Below, in pieces: positions 1-7,476 of a stretch of DNA of 36,030 nt. Position 1 is the stretch's first letter. Each line of letters opens with the position of its first letter. The notes under the pieces are model-generated. The model was not told the DNA's origin, did no database searches, and worked only from the letters and a program-made list of their open reading frames with translations. A program made the translations under genes and the position numbers. The DNA is from Noviherbaspirillum galbum (GTDB lineage: Bacteria > Pseudomonadota > Gammaproteobacteria > Burkholderiales > Burkholderiaceae_D), in NCBI RefSeq assembly GCF_010974945.1, contig NZ_JAAIVB010000076.1:1-36030 (forward strand), written 5' to 3'.

Positions 1-80
1 CGACCAAGTCGCGCGCCGACGTGCGCCGTGAAGCCGTGCAGTCGGCCAAGGCTGGCCAGGGCGTCTACTTCGGCGGCTGA
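1..80 (+). CDS. C-terminal end of a DUF4148-like protein (5' truncated)
   Basis: An open frame enters from the left edge (first full codon at position 3) and stops at TGA 78-80, giving 25 residues that end in GQGVYFGG. The pattern 'KSRADVRREAVQSAKAG' resembles the tail of DUF4148 proteins, small secreted proteins common in Burkholderiales, where an SRAEV-like segment precedes a Gly-rich end. Function of the family is unknown. Only the tail is visible, so the family call is tentative; the reading frame is supported by the terminator just after the stop. Confidence 0.5.
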   Translation, partial: TKSRADVRREAVQSAKAGQGVYFGG

Positions 81-103
81 TGCCGCAGCGCAGGCAGGAT
101 GAA

Positions 104-129
104 AAAAGGGCGGCCCAGGCCGCCCTTTT
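104..129. terminator. bidirectional intrinsic terminator
   Basis: A near-perfect 12-bp inverted repeat (104-115 and 118-129) with GGGCGGCC/GGCCGCCC at its core is flanked by A-runs on the left and T-runs on the right. It can therefore terminate in both directions. It sits between the plus-strand DUF4148 tail and the minus-strand regulator ending at 200, as expected for convergent genes. Confidence 0.8.
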
Positions 130-199
130 CACTTCTTCCCTACCGGGGCAGGAAGCGGACCGCAGGCGTCCGCCGTAATCACCTCGGCACACCAGCATA

Positions 200-1591
200 T
201 CAACGCTGGGCCTTGTGCATCTCCATGTCCTGCTTCTTGCTGTTAAGGAAGTGCGCCCGCGGACCGCTGACCAGTTCCGGGCGGATGTTGTACTTTTCGA
301 TCAGGCGGTACAGCGTGACGCGCGACACGCCGAGCAGCGCGGCCGCCCGCGAGATCTGGTTGCGGGACTGCGAGAGCGCGCGCCGGATCATTGCGCTTTC
401 CGCCGCGGCGCGGGCATCTTCCAGCGACATGAGCTGCAAGCCGGTCTCGCGCTCGAAGCCAAGGTCTTCCGGCTGGATGAAGCGGCCTTCGGCCATCACC
501 GTGGCGCGCTGCACCCGGTTCACCAGTTCCCGCACGTTGCCCGGCCAGGCGTAGCTCAGCATCGCATTCATCGCTGCCTTGGAAAAGCCGCGCAGGCTCT
601 TGTTGTGCACGCTGGCATGCTGGGTGAAGTAATGTCGCGCGATGTCTTCGATGTCCTGGCCGCGGTCCGCGAGCAAGGGCATGTCGAGCGCCACCACGTT
701 GATTCGGTAATAGAGGTCCTCGCGGAAACGTCCCTCGTGAACCGCCTGCGCGAGGTCGGCGCGCGAACTGGCGATCAGCCGCAACGGCGCCGGGGCGTCG
801 CCCTCCGCTCCCTGCCAGGACTGCAGGTGGCGGACCAGGCCAGCCTGCGCTTCCGCCGGCAAGTCGCCGATCTCGTCGAGGTAAAGCGTGCCGCCGCTGG
901 CCGACGCGATGCGTCCCTCCGGACCGAACAATTCTTCCTGCACCGCCTGCGGCGCCTCGGCGCTGCAGTTGGCGACCACGAAGGGGCCGTCGCAGCGCGG
1001 CGACTGGCGATGGATGGCCCGGGCAGCGGCTTCCTTGCCCGTGCCCGAAGCGCCGGTGATCAGCACGGCCGTGTCGGTGCGGGCGATGCGCGCAACCTGC
1101 GCAAGAAGGCGCTGCATCTCGGCCGAACGTCCGACCAGCGCGGAATCCTGGAAGTCCTGGGTAGCTCCGGTATTCTGCGCCTCGCGCATGAACGCCATGC
1201 CCCAGGCGTGCCGCAATGTCAGCACGACATGTTCCGGGTCTGCCGGCAAGGTGATGAAATTGAACAGGTGGGTGGCAATGAATTGCCGCAGGCGCGGCCG
1301 GGTGATCAGGTCCTTGGAAATGAGGCCGACCCACGACATCCGGTTGTCGGTCACCGCCGCTTCCACTTTCTCCAATTCATCGAGGGCGCTTTCATCCGTC
1401 ACCATCAGCAGGCCGACGCGCGCGCCAGCTTGCATGGTTCTTGCAAGGTCTTCCATCGTCGCGCAGACAACCGGCTGCATGCCATGCTGGGCCAGCGCGT
1501 CGACATACGAGGAAGAGCCCGCCGGACTGCTGCCGGGTTGCAGCACCACGACGTGTTGTTTTGCAAAAGGAGAAATTTCGGCGTCAGTCAT
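200..1591 (-). CDS. VpsR-like AAA+ transcriptional regulator without GAFTGA loop
   Basis: About 463 residues in enhancer-binding-protein architecture. An N-terminal receiver-like domain (about 10-130) seems to lack an ordinary phosphoacceptor site. The AAA+ domain (about 150-370) has Walker A GASGTGK (180-186), Walker B LYLDEIGDL (236-244) and the REDLYYRINV arginine-finger region. A C-terminal Fis-type helix-turn-helix follows (ISRAAALLGVSRVTLYR). Where sigma-54 activators carry GAFTGA, the chain runs directly from ELFGPEGRIASA to GGTLYLDE, so the loop is deleted. VpsR of Vibrio cholerae is a family member known to act with sigma-70, so regulation of exopolysaccharide or biofilm genes without sigma-54 is a reasonable inference; targets are not visible. 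The frame stays open to 1666, but ATG 1589-1591 is chosen because AGGGG precedes it at normal spacing. Confidence 0.8.
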   Translation of the reverse strand: MTDAEISPFAKQHVVVLQPGSSPAGSSSYVDALAQHGMQPVVCATMEDLARTMQAGARVGLLMVTDESALDELEKVEAAVTDNRMSWVGLISKDLITRPRLRQFIATHLFNFITLPADPEHVVLTLRHAWGMAFMREAQNTGATQDFQDSALVGRSAEMQRLLAQVARIARTDTAVLITGASGTGKEAAARAIHRQSPRCDGPFVVANCSAEAPQAVQEELFGPEGRIASASGGTLYLDEIGDLPAEAQAGLVRHLQSWQGAEGDAPAPLRLIASSRADLAQAVHEGRFREDLYYRINVVALDMPLLADRGQDIEDIARHYFTQHASVHNKSLRGFSKAAMNAMLSYAWPGNVRELVNRVQRATVMAEGRFIQPEDLGFERETGLQLMSLEDARAAAESAMIRRALSQSRNQISRAAALLGVSRVTLYRLIEKYNIRPELVSGPRAHFLNSKKQDMEMHKAQR

Positions 1592-1948
1592 CTGCGGTAC
1601 CCCTGTGTCAAGAAGCCTTGCCGCATTGCAGGACAAGCGGACAGGCGCGGAAAGCGAACGCTGCACCTGCTGTTTCCTGGAGGGAACGGCAGATGGCAGT
1701 GATTTGCTCGACCCTAAAATGTTAGAAAGAGTTACAAGTCCAGACTGACTGTACGCCGATTCATGAGGCCGAACAATGCCATAAATTGGGTAGTTGACAG
1801 CGGTTGACCGGCTGTTTGCGCCGCATCAAATAGCGTGCGTTTGGGCGATAGGAGATTTTTTTGCCCGCCGCAAAAAGTATAAACAGCACCTATTTCCGCC
1901 AGAAACTTTCCGTTTCCAGACGGTTTTCCGCACGGATAGGATAAGTCC
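1592..1948. other. intergenic region, no gene seen
   Basis: This 357-base stretch is AT-richer than its surroundings and holds no convincing coding frame; short frames here lack ribosome sites and family features. It must contain the promoter of the VpsR-like gene and the end of the methyltransferase transcript. I could not fix a promoter with confidence. A GGGC / GCCC pair around 1843-1868 flanks a T-run, but the pairing is too weak to call a terminator. Confidence 0.5.
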
Positions 1949-2620
1949 TCAATCCGGGAGGCCGATGGTGCACCGCCACAAGTCATGTCCCGAGGCGAGA
2001 TACTTCTCTTCAAAGGGTGTCATTGGCGAATCCGGTTGCCACCGTGACACTTCGGCTGCCATGCCAGTCAGCTGTTCCAGCGCCGCCGCGCACTCATCTA
2101 TGTAAATTTTCCAGTTGCTGCGGCATTCGAACGCGCCGCCGAGCGCGACCACCGTGGGAAACACGGCATGCCCATGCCACCGGCGGGACAGATGCGCCGG
2201 TTTCGGCCAGGGGTTGGGATACAGCACGTATTGCCTTTCCGGACTGATCTGGTTGCGTTGCATCAGGCGCCAGAAGTCGACGAGGTCGGCGCGCGCCAGC
2301 ACCAGGTTCGCGGATGCCTCGCCTGGCCAGGCCACCTGCCGTGCCAGCCTGTCGGCGGACTGGTCCACGCCAATCACGAAATGGCCGGGGTATTGCGCGG
2401 CAAGATGCCGCGTGGAAAGTCCGACACCGCAGCCTGCATCCAGGATCAGCGGCGAAGCGCCTGCCGCGCGCCAGGCGGCGATGGCGGACTCGAAGGCAGC
2501 TTCGTTGTAGGGAGCGATGGGTTTGCGGAAACTTGAGCTCGCATGTCGGGCCACCAGCGCATGAAGATGCTCATGCACGTCGACCTGCTTGCTGTGTATC
2601 GGGCGGGAGTTGGCGAACAT
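1949..2620 (-). CDS. TrmB-like SAM-dependent methyltransferase
   Basis: A 223-residue class I methyltransferase. The SAM-binding glycine motif LDAGCGVGLSTRHLA lies near residue 60, followed by an acidic VIGVDQS strand. Later blocks match the tRNA (guanine-N7) methyltransferase TrmB family: YPNPWPKPAHLSRRW corresponds to the TrmB PDPWPKxxHxKRR block, and TPFEEKYLASGHDLW corresponds to its C-terminal T(K/R)FE...G motif. The tRNA-binding basic cluster is weaker than in canonical TrmB, so this may be a paralogue with another substrate. The gene stands alone between two intergenic regions. Confidence 0.75.
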   Translation of the reverse strand: MFANSRPIHSKQVDVHEHLHALVARHASSSFRKPIAPYNEAAFESAIAAWRAAGASPLILDAGCGVGLSTRHLAAQYPGHFVIGVDQSADRLARQVAWPGEASANLVLARADLVDFWRLMQRNQISPERQYVLYPNPWPKPAHLSRRWHGHAVFPTVVALGGAFECRSNWKIYIDECAAALEQLTGMAAEVSRWQPDSPMTPFEEKYLASGHDLWRCTIGLPD

Positions 2621-2909
2621 GATTGAAGGGTGGAATCGTCATGACGTCGTCGGCACCCACCATGGCGAAATCTACAAAGGTGCGTAGTTTGGGCAGGTGA
2701 CACGGGGTGCCGTCATTGCCGCATGATACCGCGCCGGCCGGGGATTCCCGGAGCAACACTGCCCATGCCGGCGGCGCCAGCACATGGCAAACCGCCGGTA
2801 GCCGACATGCTGGCGGACCGGAATGAGAAGGAAATTGAATGGGGAGTGTGGGCGAGGCCGCCGGAGAGGTTCCTGGTGGAACGTCCAGGCGTTGCCGGGT
2901 TCGGGGTAA
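2621..2909. other. intergenic region, no gene seen
   Basis: Non-coding stretch between the TrmB-like gene start and the end of the DUF3567 gene. Several short open frames cross it on both strands, but none has a recognisable product or ribosome site. The promoter of the methyltransferase should lie here on the minus strand; no clear -35/-10 pair was found. Confidence 0.45.
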
Positions 2910-2931
2910 CGGGCGACGCTAGGTTCGCCCG
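2910..2931 (-). terminator. stem-loop downstream of DUF3567 gene, possible terminator
   Basis: A perfect 7-bp inverted repeat CGGGCGA / TCGCCCG with an 8-nt loop lies about 40 bases beyond the DUF3567 stop. There is no T-run, so it is not a classical intrinsic terminator; it may protect the 3' end or assist Rho-dependent termination. Confidence 0.35.
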
Positions 2932-2970
2932 CCCTGCCTCAGGAATCGATCATGGCTTCCGTGCGCGCCC

Positions 2971-3228
2971 TCAATGCAGCGTCACGGGTTGACGCATGAG
3001 CGCGTCATATTTGCCGAGGAAGTCGTCAATCTCTTCAATGGTCGGTTCGGTTGCGATGAGATTTTCCACTTCTTCGCGGAAAGACCGGGCGAGCGTTCCA
3101 CCGATGAAGATTTCGCGCTTGCCGGATTTGTCCATGATCTCGTATCCGCCAAAGCGCAAAGCTTCGCGGCCATCATCAGCCCCGAACTCCACCACGCTGT
3201 ACTGCTCGCTGTTGTAGATTAGGTTCAT
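2971..3228 (-). CDS. DUF3567 family protein
   Basis: An 85-residue acidic protein starting MNLIYNSEQYSVVEF, the signature opening of DUF3567, a small family confined mainly to Burkholderiales with unknown function. The middle has an FGGYEIMDKSGKREIFI segment and the C-terminus is helical and acidic. The frame could extend upstream to 3315, but ATG 3226-3228 is preferred: AAGGAG lies 7 bases before it and homology begins there. It is probably cytoplasmic, since no signal or membrane segment is present. Confidence 0.85.
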   Translation of the reverse strand: MNLIYNSEQYSVVEFGADDGREALRFGGYEIMDKSGKREIFIGGTLARSFREEVENLIATEPTIEEIDDFLGKYDALMRQPVTLH

Positions 3229-3345
3229 GTTGCGCTCCTTGCTACGGTTGATGTCAGGGTCCTGCTGTTCCTGATGATGCAAAAATGGGGCCAGGCTGTC
3301 TTGTTTCAAGCGCAAAGGGAGAACATTCCTGCAGGATGCATCGGC

Positions 3346-3696
3346 TTACAGCGACAGATCTTGAGTCAGCTTAAGCAATTCGTCGTAGGGCGGCGCCAGA
3401 AGGAAGGCGCGCAGCGCGTCGAGGTGCCCGGTGGTCGCGGGCGCGATGAAGAGATGCTCGGGCCGCGTGCGCAGCACGCGGTTGAGGGTTACGCGCAAGG
3501 TAAGGTTGCCGGTGCAGCAGAGGCAGCCGGGCGCGATGCGCGAAACATGCAGGCGCGGCGCGGCCGCGAGCGGCGCCGGCCCGGCGGGCAAGCCTTCGAG
3601 GATCACGGCGTTATGCAGGGAAGAATCGAGCGCGGCGGCAATCGCTGCCTCGCGCGCGGCGGCGTTGCCGCCAGTCACCAGCGTGAGGGGAATCAC
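3346..3696 (-). CDS. Small CobW/COG0523-like protein with degenerate P-loop
   Basis: A 116-residue protein resembling the first half of CobW/COG0523 GTPases, which are metal-insertion chaperones. It keeps the opening strand IPLTLVTGG and the metal-binding GCLCCTGNLTLRVTL block (CxCC type, about residues 58-72). The nucleotide-binding P-loop is degenerate: GGNAAAREAAI stands where GxxxxGKT/S is expected, with no GK[ST]. The C-terminal CobW domain is absent. The GTG start (3694-3696) overlaps the ntrX TGA in the string GTGA, so the two are probably translationally coupled. Function is not established; metal binding without GTP hydrolysis is one possibility. Confidence 0.65.
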   Translation of the reverse strand: MIPLTLVTGGNAAAREAAIAAALDSSLHNAVILEGLPAGPAPLAAAPRLHVSRIAPGCLCCTGNLTLRVTLNRVLRTRPEHLFIAPATTGHLDALRAFLLAPPYDELLKLTQDLSL

Positions 3697-4400
3697 CCTT
3701 TGCGCGCCACCTTGCCGGGCTCAACGCCAAGCTGCTTCAGCTTGCGGTAAAGGTGGGTGCGTTCGAGTCCGGTGCGTTCGGCTACCCGGGTCATGCTGCC
3801 GCCTTCGCGGACCAGGTGGTGCTCGAAGTAGGCGCGTTCGAAGGCGTCGCGCGCCTCGCGCAGCGGCAGGTCGAAGGACAGGCCGAAGCCATGCGCTTCC
3901 GGGGCCGGCGGGTGGGCCTGGGGCACCGGCATGCCTGCCGAGGGTGGGACCGCCGCCGGCGCGTGATGCTGGAGGTCGGGCGCGGCGGCTGCCACGGGAC
4001 GGGCCTGGTAGACCGGCGCCGGACGTGCCGGCTCCTGGTTGCGCGTCAGGCCCTGTTGTACCGCCTTGAGCAATTTTTGCAAGGCGATCGGTTTTTCCAG
4101 GAAGTTCAGGGCGCCTATCCGGGTGGCCTCGACCGCGGTGTCGATGGTCGCGTGACCGGACATCATGATCACCGGCATGGTCAGCAAGCCGTCGCGCTGC
4201 CACTCCTTGAGCAAGGTCACGCCGTCGGTATCGGGCATCCAGATGTCGAGCAGTACCAGGTCGGGCGTTCCCTGGGCGCGCATCTCGCGCGCCTGCTGCG
4301 CGTTCTCGGCCGTCATCACCACATGGCCTTCATCGCCGAGAATCTCGGAGAGCAATTCACGGATGCCCATTTCATCATCGACTACAAGGATATTTGCCAT
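3693..4400 (-). CDS. ntrX: NtrX-like response regulator lacking the AAA+ domain
   Basis: A 235-residue response regulator. The receiver domain (1-120) has the acidic pair VVDDE (8-10), phosphoacceptor Asp52 in LVLLDIWMPDTDG, the MMSGHA threonine/serine region and the conserved Lys in LEKPIAL. A Pro/Ala-rich linker (about 125-175) follows, then a Fis-type helix-turn-helix (about 195-232: MTRVAERTGLERTHLYRKLKQLG). The sigma-54 AAA+ domain that full-length NtrX carries between these parts is missing, so it cannot drive sigma-54 open-complex formation by ATP hydrolysis. It lies 60 bases after the NtrY-like kinase gene, its likely phosphodonor. The symbol is used in the broad NtrX sense. Confidence 0.8.
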   Translation of the reverse strand: MANILVVDDEMGIRELLSEILGDEGHVVMTAENAQQAREMRAQGTPDLVLLDIWMPDTDGVTLLKEWQRDGLLTMPVIMMSGHATIDTAVEATRIGALNFLEKPIALQKLLKAVQQGLTRNQEPARPAPVYQARPVAAAAPDLQHHAPAAVPPSAGMPVPQAHPPAPEAHGFGLSFDLPLREARDAFERAYFEHHLVREGGSMTRVAERTGLERTHLYRKLKQLGVEPGKVARKG

Positions 4401-4460
4401 TCGCGCACCTTACGCTTTCTTATTCGATTACTGTCGTTCTTTCCAGATGGCAGGCCCGTG

Positions 4461-6758
4461 TCACTGTGCAGCCAGCTTCAGCAGCAAAATGACCACTTTA
4501 GCACCGTGGCCCGCCGAGCGGTTTTTAATATCGATACGACCGCCATGCTCATCAATGATCTTCTTCACCACCGCCAGCCCGAGCCCCGTGCCCTTGGCCT
4601 TCGACGTGACATAGGGTTCGAACGCGCGGTTGAAGATCTTGGATGAAAACCCGGGACCGTTGTCGGTCACCGAAAATCTCACCGCCGTGCGCTCCTCGCC
4701 ATCCGAGTCCTGGTAGTGAATGGACTCTGTCACCACCTCGACGCGCGGCGCCTCCTGCGGGTCGGGGCGCTCCGCTACCGCGTCCTGTGCATTCTGCAGC
4801 AGATTATGGATCACCTGCCGCAACTGGGTCGCGTCGCCCTTCACCAGCGGCAGGTCCGGCGCCAGCTGCGCATGAACGATCTCACGTTCGTCTCCTGCTT
4901 CGTACAAATGCAGCACTTCTTCGATCAGCGCATTGAGATTCAGTTCGGCAAGCACCGCGGGCGGCGTCTTGGCATAGTCGCGGAAGTCGTCGACCATGCG
5001 TTTCATGGCGGAAACCTGGTTGACGATGGTCCCCGTCGCCTTGGTCAGGATGGCTTCGTCGGCGCCTTCGAGCTTGTTCACGAGCTTCATCTGCAAGCGT
5101 TCCGCCGACAGCTGGATCGGCGTCAGCGGGTTCTTGATTTCGTGCGCCAGCCTGCGCGCCACCTCTCCCCACGCGATGGAGCGCTGCGCCGAAATCACAT
5201 CGGAGATGTCGTCGAACACGACAACGTAACCCGTGCCGCCAGCCACCGGCAGGTGCGATCCGCGCGTCAGCAGCGTGATGCCCTGGTCGGCCGGCTGCTC
5301 GCTCTCCGCGCCGCTCCTTGGAATTTCGATCTGCTTCTGCCAGTGGAGTTCTCCGGCGCCTCCCGCCGACTGCGCGCTCTGCTCGCTGAATGCCTTCGTC
5401 ACGGCGTTGGCAAGCGGTTCCAGTCCTTCGATCGCGGCCAGCGGCTGGCCGATGTGACGGTCGAAGTCGTGCTGCAGGATGCGCTCCACCGACTCATTGC
5501 AGGTCACCAAACGGAAGTGACTATCGAGAACCATCACGCCCGCCGACATGTTGGCCAGGACCGACTCGAGATAGGCCTTGGCGTTTTCCAGCTCTGTCCG
5601 GTTGCGTTCGACCGATGCCCTTGCTTCCGACAGCTGCCGGGTCATGGTGTTGAAGGACTGCGTCAGGGTGCCGAGCTCGTCGGAGGTGGGCACGATGGGG
5701 CGCGGGGAAAGGTTGCCCTCGGCCACCGCCTTGGTGCCTTCGGCCAGCACCAGCAGCGGCTTGGCGAGGTCGCCCGCGATGAGGAAGGCCGCCGCCACCG
5801 CGCCGAAGATCGCCAGCAGCAGCGTGAGGGTCAGCGTGACGATGTAGATCTTGCGCAGGCCGGAGCGCGCGAGCGACCGTTCCTGGTATTCGCTGTAGGC
5901 CACCCGCAGCGCCTCGGCATTGGCGCCGAGATGCGGCGGCACCGGTTGCAGCAATTGCAGGAAGCGCGATTCGTTCTGCAGCGAGAGGGCGCTGCTCGAT
6001 GCCGGGATGGCAACCACCACTCGCAGGCGCAGGTTGCCCGCGGTGGCGGCGTCGGCTTCCGGCGCGCCGCCCGGCTTGACCTCCTGGGCCTTGTTTTCCA
6101 GCGGATCGGGGCCGCCGTCGATGGCCGAATAGCCCCGCGTCAGGCGCGCCTGGCGCAGCATCGAGGCATTGGGCAGGTCGGGCACCAGCGCGCCGAGCCG
6201 GCCGCCCACCGTGGAGATCAGCTGCCCGTTGGCGCTGACCACCGTCGCCTCGATGTTGGCGTTCTGGTCGCGCAGGCGGGAAAGCTGCGTGACCTGGGAC
6301 GACTCGCTCATCTCGGACAATTCGAGCGCGGCGCTGCGCGCCTTGGCGAGCAGGTCCGCGAGCGACGCGTCGAGCGCCGTGCGGCCGAGGGTCAGCCCGG
6401 ACTCCAGCGCCGATTCGACGCGCACGTCGAACCACGATTCGATCGAGCGCGACACGAATTGCACCGAGACGATGTAGATGACCGTCCCGGGCAGGATGCC
6501 GATCAGGGCGAACAGGATCACCAGCCTCGCCATCAGTCGCGAGCCGAATTCCCGCCGCTTGTAGCGCATGTAGAGGCGTTGCAGCAGCAGTCCGACGAGC
6601 GCGAGCAGGGCGACCGCCATCAGGGCGTTCAGGCCGAGCAGCCACGGGTAGTGCTGGTCGAAATACGCCGAGTTTTCCGAGGCCGACGCCAGCAGGAACA
6701 GCAGGATGCTGACGACGGCGCCGCCGACGACGAGGATGTAGCGCAGCAGGCGAGGCAC
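4461..6758 (-). CDS. ntrY: NtrY-like sensor histidine kinase
   Basis: A 765-residue membrane kinase of the NtrY family. Predicted transmembrane helices lie at about 6-24, 38-59, 77-98 and 304-328, with a periplasmic sensing segment between the third and fourth. HAMP (about 329-380), PAS (about 395-515), HisKA with phosphoacceptor His539 in RRLAHEIKNPLTPIQL, and an HATPase domain with N-box NLLQNAQDAV and G-boxes DNGPGF and GTGLGL follow in order. In the family it autophosphorylates and passes phosphate to NtrX, linking nitrogen or redox state to transcription. The start is GTG (6756-6758) directly abutting the TAA of the DUF4390 gene, so the two are coupled. Confidence 0.93.
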   Translation of the reverse strand: MPRLLRYILVVGGAVVSILLFLLASASENSAYFDQHYPWLLGLNALMAVALLALVGLLLQRLYMRYKRREFGSRLMARLVILFALIGILPGTVIYIVSVQFVSRSIESWFDVRVESALESGLTLGRTALDASLADLLAKARSAALELSEMSESSQVTQLSRLRDQNANIEATVVSANGQLISTVGGRLGALVPDLPNASMLRQARLTRGYSAIDGGPDPLENKAQEVKPGGAPEADAATAGNLRLRVVVAIPASSSALSLQNESRFLQLLQPVPPHLGANAEALRVAYSEYQERSLARSGLRKIYIVTLTLTLLLAIFGAVAAAFLIAGDLAKPLLVLAEGTKAVAEGNLSPRPIVPTSDELGTLTQSFNTMTRQLSEARASVERNRTELENAKAYLESVLANMSAGVMVLDSHFRLVTCNESVERILQHDFDRHIGQPLAAIEGLEPLANAVTKAFSEQSAQSAGGAGELHWQKQIEIPRSGAESEQPADQGITLLTRGSHLPVAGGTGYVVVFDDISDVISAQRSIAWGEVARRLAHEIKNPLTPIQLSAERLQMKLVNKLEGADEAILTKATGTIVNQVSAMKRMVDDFRDYAKTPPAVLAELNLNALIEEVLHLYEAGDEREIVHAQLAPDLPLVKGDATQLRQVIHNLLQNAQDAVAERPDPQEAPRVEVVTESIHYQDSDGEERTAVRFSVTDNGPGFSSKIFNRAFEPYVTSKAKGTGLGLAVVKKIIDEHGGRIDIKNRSAGHGAKVVILLLKLAAQ

Positions 6759-7412
6759 TTATTCCGCCCTGAAGGTGAATTGCTTCCAGTCAGACGAGAA
6801 GCGCCAGTCGCTGTTGTTCAGCGCATTGACCTGGAAGGGTTTGGGAAGGCGGGCCACGTCGAGCCCCATGCGTACCGCGATGTTGTAGACCTCGCCGGGC
6901 TTGAGCACGCCGCGCTCGGCGATGAGCCAGCGGCCGGGCCGGCGGATCAGCGACAGGGCTTCGTCCAGCGTTTGGAAGCTGGCCTGCAATTGCCCGCCGA
7001 GGGAAGCCTGGTATTGCCGCGTGAGGGTGTTGTAGGAGATGCGCGTGGTCTGGGTGATGCTGACCACCTTTTCATTGAACCAGTACCAGCGTGGCCGCGT
7101 GACCTCGACCTCGGTGGTGAAGTAGAGCGGGATGCCGCGGCTGATCGCGTCTTCGAGGCTGCGGTTGAGTTCCAGGGAAAAACTCAGCGCCAGCTTGTAG
7201 CCGTCATCGGAATTTTCAAGGCTGGCCCGCGTGATCTCCACTTCCGCCGCCCGCGCGGACGGCAAGCCGGCGGCGGACAGGAACATTGCCGCCATTAGCC
7301 AGCCAAGGAGGAAGTGGAAGGTTCGACGAGTCACGCGGAGTGCCAGTGTGAGAGTTGCGCCATGTCGCGGGCAGCTAGCTGCGGTTTTCCCGGCTGGATC
7401 GCTGCGCGGCAC
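6759..7412 (-). CDS. DUF4390 secreted/periplasmic protein
   Basis: A 217-residue protein with a hydrophobic signal segment near residues 33-55 (FHFLLGWLMAAMFLSAAG, cleavage likely after ARA). The mature part begins EVEITRASLENSDDGYKL and contains the YWFNEKVVSI and FRAE-terminal blocks typical of DUF4390. This family is regularly found directly upstream of ntrY in betaproteobacteria, which suggests a periplasmic role connected with the kinase's sensing; this is inference from context. The GTG start at 7412 is supported by GAAGGG 5-6 bases upstream, although it gives a long n-region before the signal helix. A later GTG at the VTRRTF position would give a more ordinary signal peptide but has no ribosome site. 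Confidence 0.85.
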   Translation of the reverse strand: MPRSDPAGKTAASCPRHGATLTLALRVTRRTFHFLLGWLMAAMFLSAAGLPSARAAEVEITRASLENSDDGYKLALSFSLELNRSLEDAISRGIPLYFTTEVEVTRPRWYWFNEKVVSITQTTRISYNTLTRQYQASLGGQLQASFQTLDEALSLIRRPGRWLIAERGVLKPGEVYNIAVRMGLDVARLPKPFQVNALNNSDWRFSSDWKQFTFRAE

Positions 7413-7476
7413 GGTTTCCCTTCGTTGGGACTGTCATGTCGTTGTTCTTCCCGGTGATCGTGTTTGCAAAATACTA

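Noticed and set aside
1732-2105. Short frames on both strands between the VpsR-like and TrmB-like genes
   Set aside because: No ribosome sites or family features, and they overlap the methyltransferase end.
4716-7298. 860-codon plus-strand frame antisense to ntrY and the DUF4390 gene
   Set aside because: Arg/Gln/His-rich low-complexity translation without domains, fully covered by genes on the other strand.
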